Shown here: positions 7,626 to 15,922 of the stretch, piece by piece
Layout: the number at the start of each line of letters is the position of its first letter
Position numbering within the stretch: the stretch's first letter is position 1
Assembly (NCBI RefSeq): GCF_000716675.1
Contig: NZ_JNXT01000079.1
Location: forward strand, 1-31,945
Origin: Streptomyces alboflavus
Lineage (GTDB): Bacteria > Actinomycetota > Actinomycetes > Streptomycetales > Streptomycetaceae
Direction: 5' to 3'
DNA: 31,945 bases
Position numbers and translations under genes: made by a program
Notes under the pieces: generated by a model
What the model was told of the DNA's origin: nothing
The model's input: only the letters and a program-made list of their open reading frames with translations
Databases searched by the model: none

Positions 7626-8642
7626 CTAGGCGCCGGAGCTGTAGTGCTCCCGTACCCGCGCGTGCACCTCTGCCGGAGCGCCCACCTCGTCCAGGCCAAG
7701 GAGGATCGCGCCCAGGACCGGGCTCTCCGTCACCACGCGCGGTGCGGCCTTGGGGGCGCGTTCGGCGAGGAGGGTGCGGATGGTGTCGTCGAGGCGGGGG
7801 TGGCGGGCCGCCAGGACGCTGCCGCCCAGGAGGACCGGGGCCGCCTCGTCGAGGAGGTCGAGGCGGGTGAGGGCGACCGTGGACATGGCGACGACCTCCT
7901 CGGCCATGCGGTCGACCAGGGAGAGGGCGACGGGGTCGCCGGTGGCCGCCGTCGCGAACAGGACGGGGGTCAGCTCGTGTTGGCGGAGCGGCTCGATGCG
8001 GCCGAGATGCAGGGCCTCGATGAGGGCGTACATGGAGGGCAGGCCGAAGTGCGCGGGCAGGGCCGTCATGAGGTCGGTGGGGCCGCCCCTGCCGTCCTCC
8101 GCGCGGGCCGCGTGCCACAGCGCCTCCTGGGCGAGGTGGCCGCCGCCGCCCCAGTCGCCGGAGATCTTGCCGATCGCCGGGAAGCGGGCCGTGCGGCCGT
8201 CCGGCAGCATGCCCACGCAGTTGATGCCCGCGCCGCACACCACCGCGACCCCGCGCGGCTCGGCGTCCTCGAGGAGGCCCGCCCTGAGGATCGCGAAGGT
8301 GTCGTTGCGCACGTCCACGCTGGTGCTCCAGCCGCGCCGCCGCAGCGCGGCCGCCAACTCCCGTTCCTCCACCGGGAGATCGGCGTTGGCCAGGCATGCG
8401 GAGACATGCCCGACCGAGGTCAGACCGGCCTCGCCGAGGGCGGCGGCGACCGCGTCGGCGAGGGTGTCCACGGCGGTCTCCACGCCGACCAGCGGGGGCT
8501 GGAAGCCGCCCCCGCGGGCCGCGCCGACGACCTCGCCGGCCGCCGTGACCACCGCGACGTCGGTCTTGCTGTTGCCCGCGTCGATGGCGAGCAGGGACGT
8601 GGACGCCGAAGGGTCCGCGCCGTGCGGTGTGCTCAGGCCCAC
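7626..8642 (-). CDS. BadF/BadG-family sugar kinase (N-acetylglucosamine kinase-like)
   Basis: The 338-aa cytosolic protein has the actin-fold ATPase/kinase layout. The N-terminal phosphate motif is AIDAGNSKTDVAVV, the second nucleotide motif is VVCGAGINCVG, and GKISGDWGGGG follows, typical of the N-acetylglucosamine-kinase branch of the BadF/BadG/BcrA/BcrD family (PF01869). The GTG at 8642 overlaps the glycosidase stop region by 10 nt, with GGGAG 8 nt upstream; no ATG is available near the N-terminus. It is the last gene of the ABC-sugar operon. Its likely reaction is ATP-dependent phosphorylation of an imported sugar or of the released monosaccharide. Co-transcription with a GH4 enzyme, whose family often needs a 6-phosphorylated substrate, suggests it may supply that phosphate; this is inference. 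Confidence 0.85.
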   Translation of the reverse strand: MGLSTPHGADPSASTSLLAIDAGNSKTDVAVVTAAGEVVGAARGGGFQPPLVGVETAVDTLADAVAAALGEAGLTSVGHVSACLANADLPVEERELAAALRRRGWSTSVDVRNDTFAILRAGLLEDAEPRGVAVVCGAGINCVGMLPDGRTARFPAIGKISGDWGGGGHLAQEALWHAARAEDGRGGPTDLMTALPAHFGLPSMYALIEALHLGRIEPLRQHELTPVLFATAATGDPVALSLVDRMAEEVVAMSTVALTRLDLLDEAAPVLLGGSVLAARHPRLDDTIRTLLAERAPKAAPRVVTESPVLGAILLGLDEVGAPAEVHARVREHYSSGA

Positions 8643-9898
8643 GCCAGGTGCTCCCGGTTGTGTGCGACGAGATCGTCCGTGAGCTTCTCCGCGTACGCGT
8701 ACTGGCCCACCAGCGGGTGGGCGAGCAGCGCCTTGAAGACGCGGTCGCGGCCGCCGTGCAGGGCGGCGTGCAGCGCCAGGTCCTCGTACGCGGTGACGTT
8801 CGCGATCAGGCCGGAGAAGAGGGGGTCGAGGGCGGGGACGGCCAGCGGCGTCGCGCCGGATCCGTCCACGGACGCCTGGACCTCGATCACCGCGTCGTCG
8901 GGCAGGAAGGGCAGCGTGCCGTTGTTGTGGGTGTTGACCACCTGGTGGCGGCTGCCTCCTCCGCCGAGGAGGGAGGCAGCGAGGTCGACGGCCGCTTCGG
9001 AGTAGAACGCGCCGCCCCGCTTGGCGAGCAGCTCCGGCTTTTCGTCGAGCGCCGGGTCGCCGTACATCTTCAGCAACTCGGCCTCCATCGCGGCCACTTC
9101 GGCGGCGCGGGAGGGCTTGGTGCGCAGTTCCCGTACGACCGCGTCGTGCTGGTAGTAGTAGCGCAGGTAGTAGGACGGGACGACGCCGAGGCGGTCGACG
9201 AGGGTCTGCGGCATGTGCAGGTCGGCGGCGATGGCCTCGCCGTGCTCGGCGAGCAGCTTCGGCAGGACGTTCTCGCCGCCGGGGCCGCCCAGGCGCACGC
9301 CCAGCTCCCACGTGAGGTGGTTGAGGCCGACGTGGTCCAGGTGCACCTGGGACGGGTCCACGCCCAGGTGCGCGGCGAACTTCCGCTGGAAGCCGATGGC
9401 GACGTTGCACAGGCCGACGGCCTTGTGCCCGGCCTGGAGCAGGGCGCGGGTGACGATGCCGACGGGGTTGGTGAAGTCGATGATCCACGCGTTGGGGTTG
9501 GTGCGGCGCACGCGCTCGGCGATGTCGAGGACGACGGGGACCGTGCGCAGCGCCTTGGCGAGGCCGCCCGCGCCGGTGGTCTCCTGGCCGACGCAGCCGC
9601 ACTCCAGGGGCCACGTCTCGTCCTGCTGCCGTGCCGCCTGCCCGCCCACGCGGAGCTGGAGAAGGACCGCGTCGGCGTCGGCGACGCCCGCGTCCACGTC
9701 GGACGTGGTGACGATGCGGCCGGGGTGGCCCTGCTTGGCGAAGATGCGGCGGGCGAGGCCGCCGACCAGCTCCAGGCGGTCGGCCGCCGGGTCGACGAGG
9801 ACGAGTTCCTCGATCGGCAGGGTGTCCCTCAACCGCGCGAATCCGTCGATGAGTTCGGGTGTGTAGGTCGAGCCTCCGCCGACCACTGCGAGCTTCAT
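8633..9898 (-). CDS. GH4 family glycosidase (6-phospho-beta-glucosidase-like)
   Basis: The 421-aa protein starts MKLAVVGGGSTYTPELIDGF, the NAD-binding beta-alpha-beta motif of glycoside hydrolase family 4. FTNPVGIVTRALL, LCNVAIGFQ and DHVGLNHLTW follow; the Cys and His of the last two regions supply the divalent metal site in the family. GH4 enzymes are cytosolic, need NAD+ and usually Mn2+, and cleave by oxidation-elimination at C3. Family members act on 6-phospho-beta-glucosides, alpha-glucosides or galactosides; overall the sequence resembles the 6-phospho-beta-glucosidase branch, but a non-phosphorylated disaccharide cannot be excluded because the operon imports by ABC transporter. The ATG at 9898 is 8 nt after the permease stop. 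Its 3' end overlaps the kinase start. Confidence 0.9.
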   Translation of the reverse strand: MKLAVVGGGSTYTPELIDGFARLRDTLPIEELVLVDPAADRLELVGGLARRIFAKQGHPGRIVTTSDVDAGVADADAVLLQLRVGGQAARQQDETWPLECGCVGQETTGAGGLAKALRTVPVVLDIAERVRRTNPNAWIIDFTNPVGIVTRALLQAGHKAVGLCNVAIGFQRKFAAHLGVDPSQVHLDHVGLNHLTWELGVRLGGPGGENVLPKLLAEHGEAIAADLHMPQTLVDRLGVVPSYYLRYYYQHDAVVRELRTKPSRAAEVAAMEAELLKMYGDPALDEKPELLAKRGGAFYSEAAVDLAASLLGGGGSRHQVVNTHNNGTLPFLPDDAVIEVQASVDGSGATPLAVPALDPLFSGLIANVTAYEDLALHAALHGGRDRVFKALLAHPLVGQYAYAEKLTDDLVAHNREHLAWA

Positions 9899-9906
9899 GT
9901 GCTGAA

Positions 9907-10818
9907 TCAGCCCTTTACTCCGGTGAGGGTGACGCCTTCGACGAAGGCCTTCTGTGCGAAGAAGAAGACGACGATGACCGGAGCCATGACGAGCAGCGTC
10001 GCCGCCATGGTCATGTTCCAGTTCACCATGTGTGCGCTCTTGAAGGACTCCAGGCCGTAGCTGAGGGTCCATGAGCCCGGGTCCTGCGCCGCGTAGATCT
10101 GCGGGCCGAAGTAGTCGTTCCAGCAGTAGAAGAACTGGAACAGCGCGATGGCCGCGATGCCCGGCTTGGCCATCGGCACGATGATCTTCAGCAGGGTCTT
10201 GACCTCGCCGCAGCCGTCCACGCGCGCCGACTCGATGTACTCCTTGGGGATCGTCAGGAGGAACTGGCGAAGGAGGAAGATCGAGTACGCGTCGCCGAAC
10301 GCCATCGGGATGATCAGCGGCCACAGCGAGCCCGACAGATGGAACTGCTGGGCCCACACCAGGTACATCGGGATCACGATGACCTGCGGCGGCAGCATCA
10401 TCGTCGAGATCACGAGCAGCATCGCCGTGCGGCGGCCGCGGAAGCGGAACTTGGCGAGCGCGTACGCCACGGGGATCGCCGAGCAGACCGTGAAGAGGGT
10501 GCCGAGCCCCGCGTACATCAGGGAGTTGCGCCACCAGGTGAGGAAGCCGTCCGTCTCGAAGACGGCCTTGTAGTTCTCCCAGTGCCAGGAGGACGGCCAC
10601 AGCTCGCCGCTCATCGCCTGCGAGTCGCTCATCACGGACGTCAGGAAGACGAACACGAACGGCAGGATGAAGAGCAGCGCCACGGCGATGGCGACGCTGT
10701 GCACGGCTATCCAGTGCAGGATCCGCTTGCGGCGGGCGCGGGCGGCCTCCGGGCCGCGCGGCCGGACGGGCGTGGCGGCGGACTCCGCGGCGGGCGCGCT
10801 GAGTGTCGTGGAAGTCAT
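9907..10818 (-). CDS. Sugar ABC transporter permease (MalG type)
   Basis: This 303-aa protein has an Ala/Arg-rich cytoplasmic head and about six membrane helices, the first at ~40-62. The EAA loop is ESARVDGCGEVKTLLKIIVPMAKPG, which docks onto the ATPase. The end (KAFVEGVTLTGVKG) is the usual MalG/CUT1 C-terminus. It starts 6 nt after the preceding permease stop, so the two are coupled. It pairs with the MalF-type permease at 10825-11760 to form the membrane channel. No ATPase gene is present in the operon; in Streptomyces the shared ATPase MsiK normally energises such CUT1 importers. Confidence 0.93.
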   Translation of the reverse strand: MTSTTLSAPAAESAATPVRPRGPEAARARRKRILHWIAVHSVAIAVALLFILPFVFVFLTSVMSDSQAMSGELWPSSWHWENYKAVFETDGFLTWWRNSLMYAGLGTLFTVCSAIPVAYALAKFRFRGRRTAMLLVISTMMLPPQVIVIPMYLVWAQQFHLSGSLWPLIIPMAFGDAYSIFLLRQFLLTIPKEYIESARVDGCGEVKTLLKIIVPMAKPGIAAIALFQFFYCWNDYFGPQIYAAQDPGSWTLSYGLESFKSAHMVNWNMTMAATLLVMAPVIVVFFFAQKAFVEGVTLTGVKG

Positions 10819-10824
10819 CGGGGA

Positions 10825-11760
10825 TCAGTCCTCCGCCGAGAGCAGACCGGAGCGCTTGCGCATCAGCAGCATCGTCACGGCCATGGCGATGACGAAGAGG
10901 ACGAGCGAGAGGACGCACGCCGCACCGGTGTTGAAGTTCTGGAAGCCCATCTGGTAGACGAGCTGCGGGACCGTGAGGGTCGAGTGGTCGGGATAGCCGG
11001 GCTGGATCACCGAGCCGGGTCCGATGGAGACACCGGAGGCGATCTTCCCCGCGACCAGGGCCTGCGTGTAGTACTGCATGGTCTGGACGACACCCGTGAC
11101 CACGGCGAACATCACGATCGGGGTGATGGACGGCCAGGTCACGTACCGGAACTTCGCCCAGGCGCCCGCGCCGTCGATCTCCGCCGCCTCGTACTGCTCC
11201 TTCGGTACGTCGAGCAGCGCCGCCATGAAGATCACCATCAGGTCGCCGATGCCCCACAGGGAGAGCATCACCAGGGACGGTTTCGACCACGTCGGATCGT
11301 TGAACCAGGTGGGCGCCGTGATGCCGATCTTGGAGAGGAGCTCGTTGACCGGACCCGTGCCCGGGTTCAGGAGGAAGACGAAGGCGACGGTGGCCGCCAC
11401 CGGCGGGGCGAGATAGGGGATGTAGAAGGCGGTCCGGAAGAACCCGACCCCCGACTTGAGCTTCGTGATCAGCAGCCCGAGCGAGAGCCCGAAGATCACC
11501 CGCAGCGCCACCATCACCACGACCAGCCACAGCGTGTTCCACAGCGCCGGGCCGAACAGCGGCATCTGCTCGAACACGTACCGCCAGTTCTTCAGGCCCA
11601 CGAACGTGGGCTCCTTGATCTGGTTGTAGTGCATGAACGAGAAGTAGACGGTGGCGATCAGCGGGTATGCGAAGAAGACGCTGAAGCCGATCAGCCAGGG
11701 GGAGAGGAAGCCGAGCACGCGCAGTCTGCGGCGCGCCGGGCGGGAGAGTGTCAGGGCCAT
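10825..11760 (-). CDS. Sugar ABC transporter permease (MalF type)
   Basis: This 311-aa protein has six predicted membrane helices, starting at ~14-36. The MalF-type EAA loop is EAAEIDGAGAWAKFRYVTWPSITP. The ATG at 11760 has GAGGAG 9 nt upstream and lies 13 nt after the binding-protein stop. It is the second gene of the importer set, between the lipoprotein and the MalG-type permease, the standard CUT1 order. Substrate cannot be read from the permease; the neighbouring GH4 enzyme suggests a beta-linked disaccharide or aryl glucoside. Confidence 0.93.
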   Translation of the reverse strand: MALTLSRPARRRLRVLGFLSPWLIGFSVFFAYPLIATVYFSFMHYNQIKEPTFVGLKNWRYVFEQMPLFGPALWNTLWLVVVMVALRVIFGLSLGLLITKLKSGVGFFRTAFYIPYLAPPVAATVAFVFLLNPGTGPVNELLSKIGITAPTWFNDPTWSKPSLVMLSLWGIGDLMVIFMAALLDVPKEQYEAAEIDGAGAWAKFRYVTWPSITPIVMFAVVTGVVQTMQYYTQALVAGKIASGVSIGPGSVIQPGYPDHSTLTVPQLVYQMGFQNFNTGAACVLSLVLFVIAMAVTMLLMRKRSGLLSAED

Positions 11761-11773
11761 GGCGGGGCGCTCC

Positions 11774-13114
11774 TCAGTTCTCTGCCTGGAGGTTGTCGGC
11801 GTCGATCTGCTCGTCGAGCTTCTTCAGCGCCTCGCGCAGGTTCTTCTTGCCGCCGGCCTCGATGGAGTACGCGACGTCCGCGAGCGAGACGATGTACGAG
11901 CCGCCGTTCGTGGACTGCGGGAGCGCCGTGCTGTGCTCGTTCTCCAGGATCTTGAAGAAGGTGCGGAAGCGCTTGTCGGCGTCCAGGCGGGGTGACTTGA
12001 GGGCGGCGAAGGTGGACGGCACGTTGTGGATGTCGTTGGCGAGGTTCACGACCTGGTCGGTGTCCGCGGTCAGGAACCTGACCAGCTCCCAGGCGGCGTT
12101 CTGCTTCTTGCTGCTGTGCGCGATGCCGAGGACGGTGCCGGTGATGAAGCCGCGGCCGTAGCTGTCGGCCTGGTCGTCGGGGACCGGCAGCGGCGCCACG
12201 CCCCAGTCGAACTTCGCCTTCTTCTCGTCCAGCATCAGCCCGCGCCACTCGCCGTCGAGGTGCATCGCCAGCTTGCCGGTGAGGAAGGCGTTCTGGCTCG
12301 ACATCTCCTCGCCGAACGTGGCCCGGAACTTCTCCAGGTCCGCGTAGCCGCCCTGCGCCTTGATCAGCTCGTTGGTCGTCTTGAAGTAGTCGTACGTCTT
12401 GGGCTCGTCGGCGAGGTTCGACTTGCCGTCGGCGTCGAAGTACTTCGGGCCCCACTGCGCGAAGAGCCGGTCCGGGGCGTTCTGGTAGAGCCGGAAGTTC
12501 GGCATGAAGCCCACGCGCTTGTACGAGTCCTTGCCGCTGCGCACGGTCAGCTTCGCCGCGGCCTCCTTGAACTCCGAAATGGTGCGTGGCGGCTGGGCGA
12601 TGCCCGCCTCCTTGAAGGCGTCCTTGTTGTAGTACATGCCGTACGCGTCCGCGAGGAACGGCAGCGCGCACTGGTTGCCCTCGTAACTCGTGTAGTCGAG
12701 GAGGGTCTTGGGGAACGTCTTCTTCTTGTCGAGCCCGGTCTTCTTCATGAACGGGTCGAGGTTGACCCACATCCCGGAGTCGCAGTACTGGCCGACGTTG
12801 TTCGTCGTGAAGGACGACACCACGTCGGGGGCCTCGCCGCCGCCCGCCCTGAGGGCCTGGTTGATGGTCTCGTCGGTGACGTTCCCGATCGCCTTCACAT
12901 CGATGTTGCGGTGCAGCTTCTCGAACCGCTCGATGCTGGCGTTGATCGCCTTGACTTCACCGGGGGCCGACCAGCCGTGCCAGAACTTCAGCGTCACGGG
13001 TTTGGTCGGGTCGTCGTCGGCGCTGCCGGTGCTCGGGTTGGCACAGCCGGCCAAGAGCAGTCCGGCCGCGGTCAGGGCGGCGGGCACGCGGGTGCGTATG
13101 CGCCATCGCGGCAT
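11774..13114 (-). CDS. Extracellular sugar-binding lipoprotein (family 1 SBP)
   Basis: The 446-aa precursor has a classic lipoprotein signal: basic start, hydrophobic stretch, lipobox LLAGC with the lipidated Cys at residue 24. The mature part opens with KPVTLKFWHGWSAPGEVKAINASIERFEK, the signature start of family 1 extracellular sugar-binding proteins. YGMYYNKDAFKEAGI and WELVRFLT are further CUT1 hallmarks. It should sit on the outer face of the membrane and deliver a sugar to the two downstream permeases. The ATG at 13114 has AAGGA 8 nt upstream. It lies 91 nt downstream of the ROK gene on the same strand; that gap is C/G-rich and I see no hairpin or promoter in it. Confidence 0.94.
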   Translation of the reverse strand: MPRWRIRTRVPAALTAAGLLLAGCANPSTGSADDDPTKPVTLKFWHGWSAPGEVKAINASIERFEKLHRNIDVKAIGNVTDETINQALRAGGGEAPDVVSSFTTNNVGQYCDSGMWVNLDPFMKKTGLDKKKTFPKTLLDYTSYEGNQCALPFLADAYGMYYNKDAFKEAGIAQPPRTISEFKEAAAKLTVRSGKDSYKRVGFMPNFRLYQNAPDRLFAQWGPKYFDADGKSNLADEPKTYDYFKTTNELIKAQGGYADLEKFRATFGEEMSSQNAFLTGKLAMHLDGEWRGLMLDEKKAKFDWGVAPLPVPDDQADSYGRGFITGTVLGIAHSSKKQNAAWELVRFLTADTDQVVNLANDIHNVPSTFAALKSPRLDADKRFRTFFKILENEHSTALPQSTNGGSYIVSLADVAYSIEAGGKKNLREALKKLDEQIDADNLQAEN

Positions 13115-13205
13115 GGCGGACGTCCTTTGTGAGAGGCGGTGTTGGGGAGGGGGTGAGGGGCGAGGGAGGGGAGCGCGGGGGTGACGAGCGGGGGGCGCCG
13201 TGGGG

Positions 13206-14387
13206 TCAGGCGGTGTCGAAGACTGTGTCGCGGGCCTGGGTGAGGGCGGTGCGCAGGGCGCCGGTGAGGATCGGGTCGCCGTCCAGCTCGCTGATGCGCA
13301 GGTGGGGGCGCGGCAGCGCGAGGCCGGTCATCTCCTCCTTCACGCGCAGGCGCAGCTCCTCGCCGCCCGCCTGGGCCACCTGGCCGGACAGGACGACGAG
13401 TTCGGGGTCGACGACCGCCACGACCGCGGCGAGGCCGGTGGCGATGTGGCCGGCGAGTTCGTCGCGCGCGGCGGGGTCGGCGAGCGCCTCGGTGAGCGTC
13501 CTGCCGCCCGCGCGCTCGCGGACCACGGCGCCGGAGACGAGGCTCTCGAAGCCGCCCCGGTACGCCTCGGGCGTCGAATCCGGGCCGCCGCGCAGCAGCG
13601 GGGCGCCCGGCACCGGCATGTAGCCGATCTCGCCCGCGCCGCCGGTCGCGCCGCGCAGCAGCACGCCGCCGAGCACGATCGCCGCGCCCACGCCCTCGTC
13701 CAGCCAGACGAGCACGAAGTTGTCGTTGTCCTGCGCCGCGCCCTCGTACTGCTCGGCGATGGCGGCGAGGTTCACGTCGTTCTCGATGGTCACCGGGGTG
13801 CCGAGGACCTCGGCCAGCTCGGCCCGCAGGGTGCGCGAGTGCCAGCCGGGCAGGTGCGGGGCGTAGCGGAGCTGGCCGCTGTGCGGGTCGATGGCGCCGG
13901 GGGTGCCGATGACGGTGGCGCGCAGGTCGTGGTGGCCGAGCCCGGCCTTGGCGAGGGCGCCGTCCACGGCCTCCACGACCAGCTGGGCGGTGCGGTGGCG
14001 CACGTCCTCGGAGACGGAGTCGGCCTCGATGCGGCGGCGGCCCACCTCGCGGCCTGTGATGTCGGAGACCAGGGCGGTGATGCCGGTGGGGTCGGCGGAC
14101 AGGGCGGCGACGTGGCCGACGGCCGGGTCGATCTCGTACAGGACGGCGTTGGGGCCCGGGCGGCCGCTCTGGCGGCCGGTGGTGCGCACCAGGCCCGCGC
14201 TCTCCAGACGGCTCAGGAGCTGCGAGGTGGTCGGCTTGGACAGGCCGGTCAGCTCGCCGATGCGGGTGCGGGTGAGGGGGCCGTGGGCGGCGAGCAGGTC
14301 GAGCGCGGCGCGGTCGTTCATGGCGCGGAGCACGCGGGGCGTGCCCGGCACGCCGGGAGACCCGTTGGATGGGGTGGTTCCAGCCAT
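13206..14387 (-). CDS. ROK family transcriptional repressor of the sugar operon
   Basis: The 393-aa protein has an N-terminal winged helix-turn-helix (~15-75, including LTRTRIGELTGLSKPTTSQLLSRLESAGLV). A ROK sugar-kinase-like domain follows, with a glycine-rich phosphate-type loop near GTPGAIDPHSG and IENDVNLAAIAEQY. The cysteine zinc motif usual in ROK proteins (CxCGxxGCxE) is missing: the equivalent stretch runs GEIGYMPVPGAPLLRGGP. The ATG at 14387 has AGGTG 9 nt upstream. It is the first gene of the six-gene operon, so a palindrome beside its promoter could control regulator and transporter together. The likely effector is the imported sugar or its phosphate, released from repression on binding. 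Confidence 0.9.
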   Translation of the reverse strand: MAGTTPSNGSPGVPGTPRVLRAMNDRAALDLLAAHGPLTRTRIGELTGLSKPTTSQLLSRLESAGLVRTTGRQSGRPGPNAVLYEIDPAVGHVAALSADPTGITALVSDITGREVGRRRIEADSVSEDVRHRTAQLVVEAVDGALAKAGLGHHDLRATVIGTPGAIDPHSGQLRYAPHLPGWHSRTLRAELAEVLGTPVTIENDVNLAAIAEQYEGAAQDNDNFVLVWLDEGVGAAIVLGGVLLRGATGGAGEIGYMPVPGAPLLRGGPDSTPEAYRGGFESLVSGAVVRERAGGRTLTEALADPAARDELAGHIATGLAAVVAVVDPELVVLSGQVAQAGGEELRLRVKEEMTGLALPRPHLRISELDGDPILTGALRTALTQARDTVFDTA

Positions 14388-14436
14388 CGCTGACGACACC
14401 TGCCCTTCGGCGGCCCGCCTTCCTCGCTTCACTGTT

Positions 14437-14449
14437 AGGAAGGCTTCCT
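14437..14449. promoter_or_regulatory. Candidate ROK operator
   Basis: AGGAAGGCTTCCT is a 13-bp palindrome: 6-bp arms around one central base. It begins 13 nt downstream of the -10 box of the operon promoter, so a bound repressor would block initiation or early elongation. GGAA..TTCC cores are common in ROK operators. No second copy was seen before the binding-protein gene. Confidence 0.65.
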
Positions 14450-14462
14450 GTTTGATGCGAGG

Positions 14463-14491
14463 AACGTAAAGGCCCGTGCAGGGGCCGTCAA
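14463..14491 (-). promoter_or_regulatory. Promoter of the ROK/sugar operon
   Basis: On the minus strand TTGACG (14491-14486) is followed by a 17-nt spacer and TACGTT (14468-14463). Both boxes fit the vegetative HrdB-type consensus (TTGACN, TANNNT). The -35 directly follows the terminator of the upstream channel gene, and the palindromic operator lies just past the -10. Confidence 0.75.
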
Positions 14492-14496
14492 GAGAG

Positions 14497-14535
14497 AGCG
14501 CCCCCGAGGCAACCAACTCGTTACCTGGGGGCGCT
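14497..14535 (-). terminator. Terminator of the mscS-like gene
   Basis: AGCGCCCCC with AGG (one bulged G) pairs with CCTGGGGGCGCT around a ~14-nt loop. On the minus strand it is followed by TCTCTCTTG, a modest U-rich tail. It lies 25 nt beyond the stop at 14561 and insulates the channel gene from the ROK promoter. Confidence 0.8.
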
Positions 14536-14560
14536 GTCGTGCGGAGGCGTCGGGGTGCGG

Positions 14561-15655
14561 CTACTTCGACAGGTTCGGCGGCGGTGCTATCGGCGACGCC
14601 GCCAGGGACTGCGGGGACGTCGAGGAGGCGTACGCGGACGGGGCCGCCATGCCGGCCGTCGGGTCCGGGGCCTGGGCCACGCCGCCGTCCGGCAGCATCG
14701 GCAGGCCGCCCACCAGACGGATGCCCTCCGCGTCGAAGGCCCGCTTGATGCGCCAGCGCAGCTCCCGCTCCACACCGAGCGACTTGCCCGGCATCGTCTT
14801 CGCGGAGACCCGCACCACCATCTGCTCCAGGAGCACGCTGTCCAGGCCGAGCACCTCGACCGGGCCCCACAGCTGCTCGTTCCACGGCTCGTCCTTGCCG
14901 AGCCGCTCGCCGACCTCGCCGAGCACCCGCTTGACCTTGTCCAGGTCCTCGTCCGGGCGCACGGTCACATCGACACCGGCCGTCGACCAGCCCTGGGAGA
15001 GGTTGCCGATGCGCTTGACCTCGCCGTTGCGGACGTACCAGATCTCGCCGTCGTCGCCGCGCAGCTTGGTCACGCGCAGGCCCACCTCGATGACCTCGCC
15101 GGAGGCCACCCCGGCGTCGATGGAGTCACCGACGCCGTACTGGTCCTCCAGGATCATGAAGACGCCGGACAGGAAGTCCGTGACCAGGTTCCGGGCGCCG
15201 AAGCCGATCGCGACACCCGCGACACCCGCGGAAGCGAGCAGCGGCGCCAGATTGATCTGGAACGTGCCGAGGATCATCAGCCCGGCCGTGCCGAGGATCA
15301 GGAACGACGCCACCGACCGCAGCACCGACCCGATGGCGTGCGAGCGCTGCCGCCGCCGCTCCACATTGACCAGCAGCCCGCCGAGCGCGGTGCCGTCCAC
15401 GGCCTGCGCCGTGCGGTTCATGCGCTCTATCAGCTTGGTGATGGCCCGCCGCACGATCACGCGGAGCACCATGGCGATCACGAGGATCAGCAGGATGCGC
15501 AAGCCGATGGCCAGCCACGTCGACCAGTTCTCCTCCACCCAGCTGGCGGCGTTGGTCGCGCTCTCCTGGGCGTCGTCGAGCGTCACGGGTTTGCGCGTCG
15601 GCGTCGGTGTCGGGTCCGGGTCGGCTCCGGCGGCCGACAGGGCGGACAGGAACAC
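14561..15655 (-). CDS. MscS-family mechanosensitive ion channel
   Basis: The 364-aa membrane protein has helices at ~46-66, ~107-130 and ~134-157. The pore-lining helix and start of the beta domain read GVAGVAIGFGARNLVTDFLS and GVFMILEDQYGVGD, the hallmark of the MscS family. A soluble beta domain and C-terminal alpha/beta domain follow to ~330, then a Pro/Ser/Ala tail. Such channels release solutes at hypo-osmotic shock. The GTG at 15655 was chosen because GGAGG lies 8 nt upstream; a GTG 14 codons earlier (15697) has no ribosome site and would place that GGAGG inside the gene. It is transcribed alone, divergent from the HNH gene. Confidence 0.9.
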   Translation of the reverse strand: MFLSALSAAGADPDPTPTPTRKPVTLDDAQESATNAASWVEENWSTWLAIGLRILLILVIAMVLRVIVRRAITKLIERMNRTAQAVDGTALGGLLVNVERRRQRSHAIGSVLRSVASFLILGTAGLMILGTFQINLAPLLASAGVAGVAIGFGARNLVTDFLSGVFMILEDQYGVGDSIDAGVASGEVIEVGLRVTKLRGDDGEIWYVRNGEVKRIGNLSQGWSTAGVDVTVRPDEDLDKVKRVLGEVGERLGKDEPWNEQLWGPVEVLGLDSVLLEQMVVRVSAKTMPGKSLGVERELRWRIKRAFDAEGIRLVGGLPMLPDGGVAQAPDPTAGMAAPSAYASSTSPQSLAASPIAPPPNLSK

Positions 15656-15678
15656 GGCTGGTACCTCCAGGCATAGCG

Positions 15679-15706
15679 GCCTGCCCAGGAGATGCACCGG
15701 GCAGGC
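15679..15706 (-). promoter_or_regulatory. Hairpin in the mscS-like leader
   Basis: GCCTGCCC (15679-15686) and GGGCAGGC (15699-15706) form an 8-bp stem with a 12-nt loop, 24-51 nt upstream of the GTG at 15655 and just before the GGAGG site. It could affect mRNA stability or translation; function is not shown. Confidence 0.4.
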
Positions 15707-15922
15707 TCACCACACTAACGGGGCATTGTGTGGGGATCGTTGTCATGTTCGAAGGAGAGACGGTGCTCACCAGCGCTGAAACGTGTCTCCGTCACAGGTG
15801 TGGTCGAAAACACTTCAGGGCCGTTACCGGCACATGCTGGCGCTACGACCAGGCATGAGGGGAGACTGGCTACAGATCGTCCCGGCGCGAGCCACGCGCC
15901 GCCGGCGTACAAGGAGGCATCC

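Noticed and set aside
9899..11542. Upstream extension of the GH4 frame over the permease genes
   Set aside because: The extension is the out-of-frame shadow of two clear permeases; the GH4 protein begins exactly at MKLAVVGGG.
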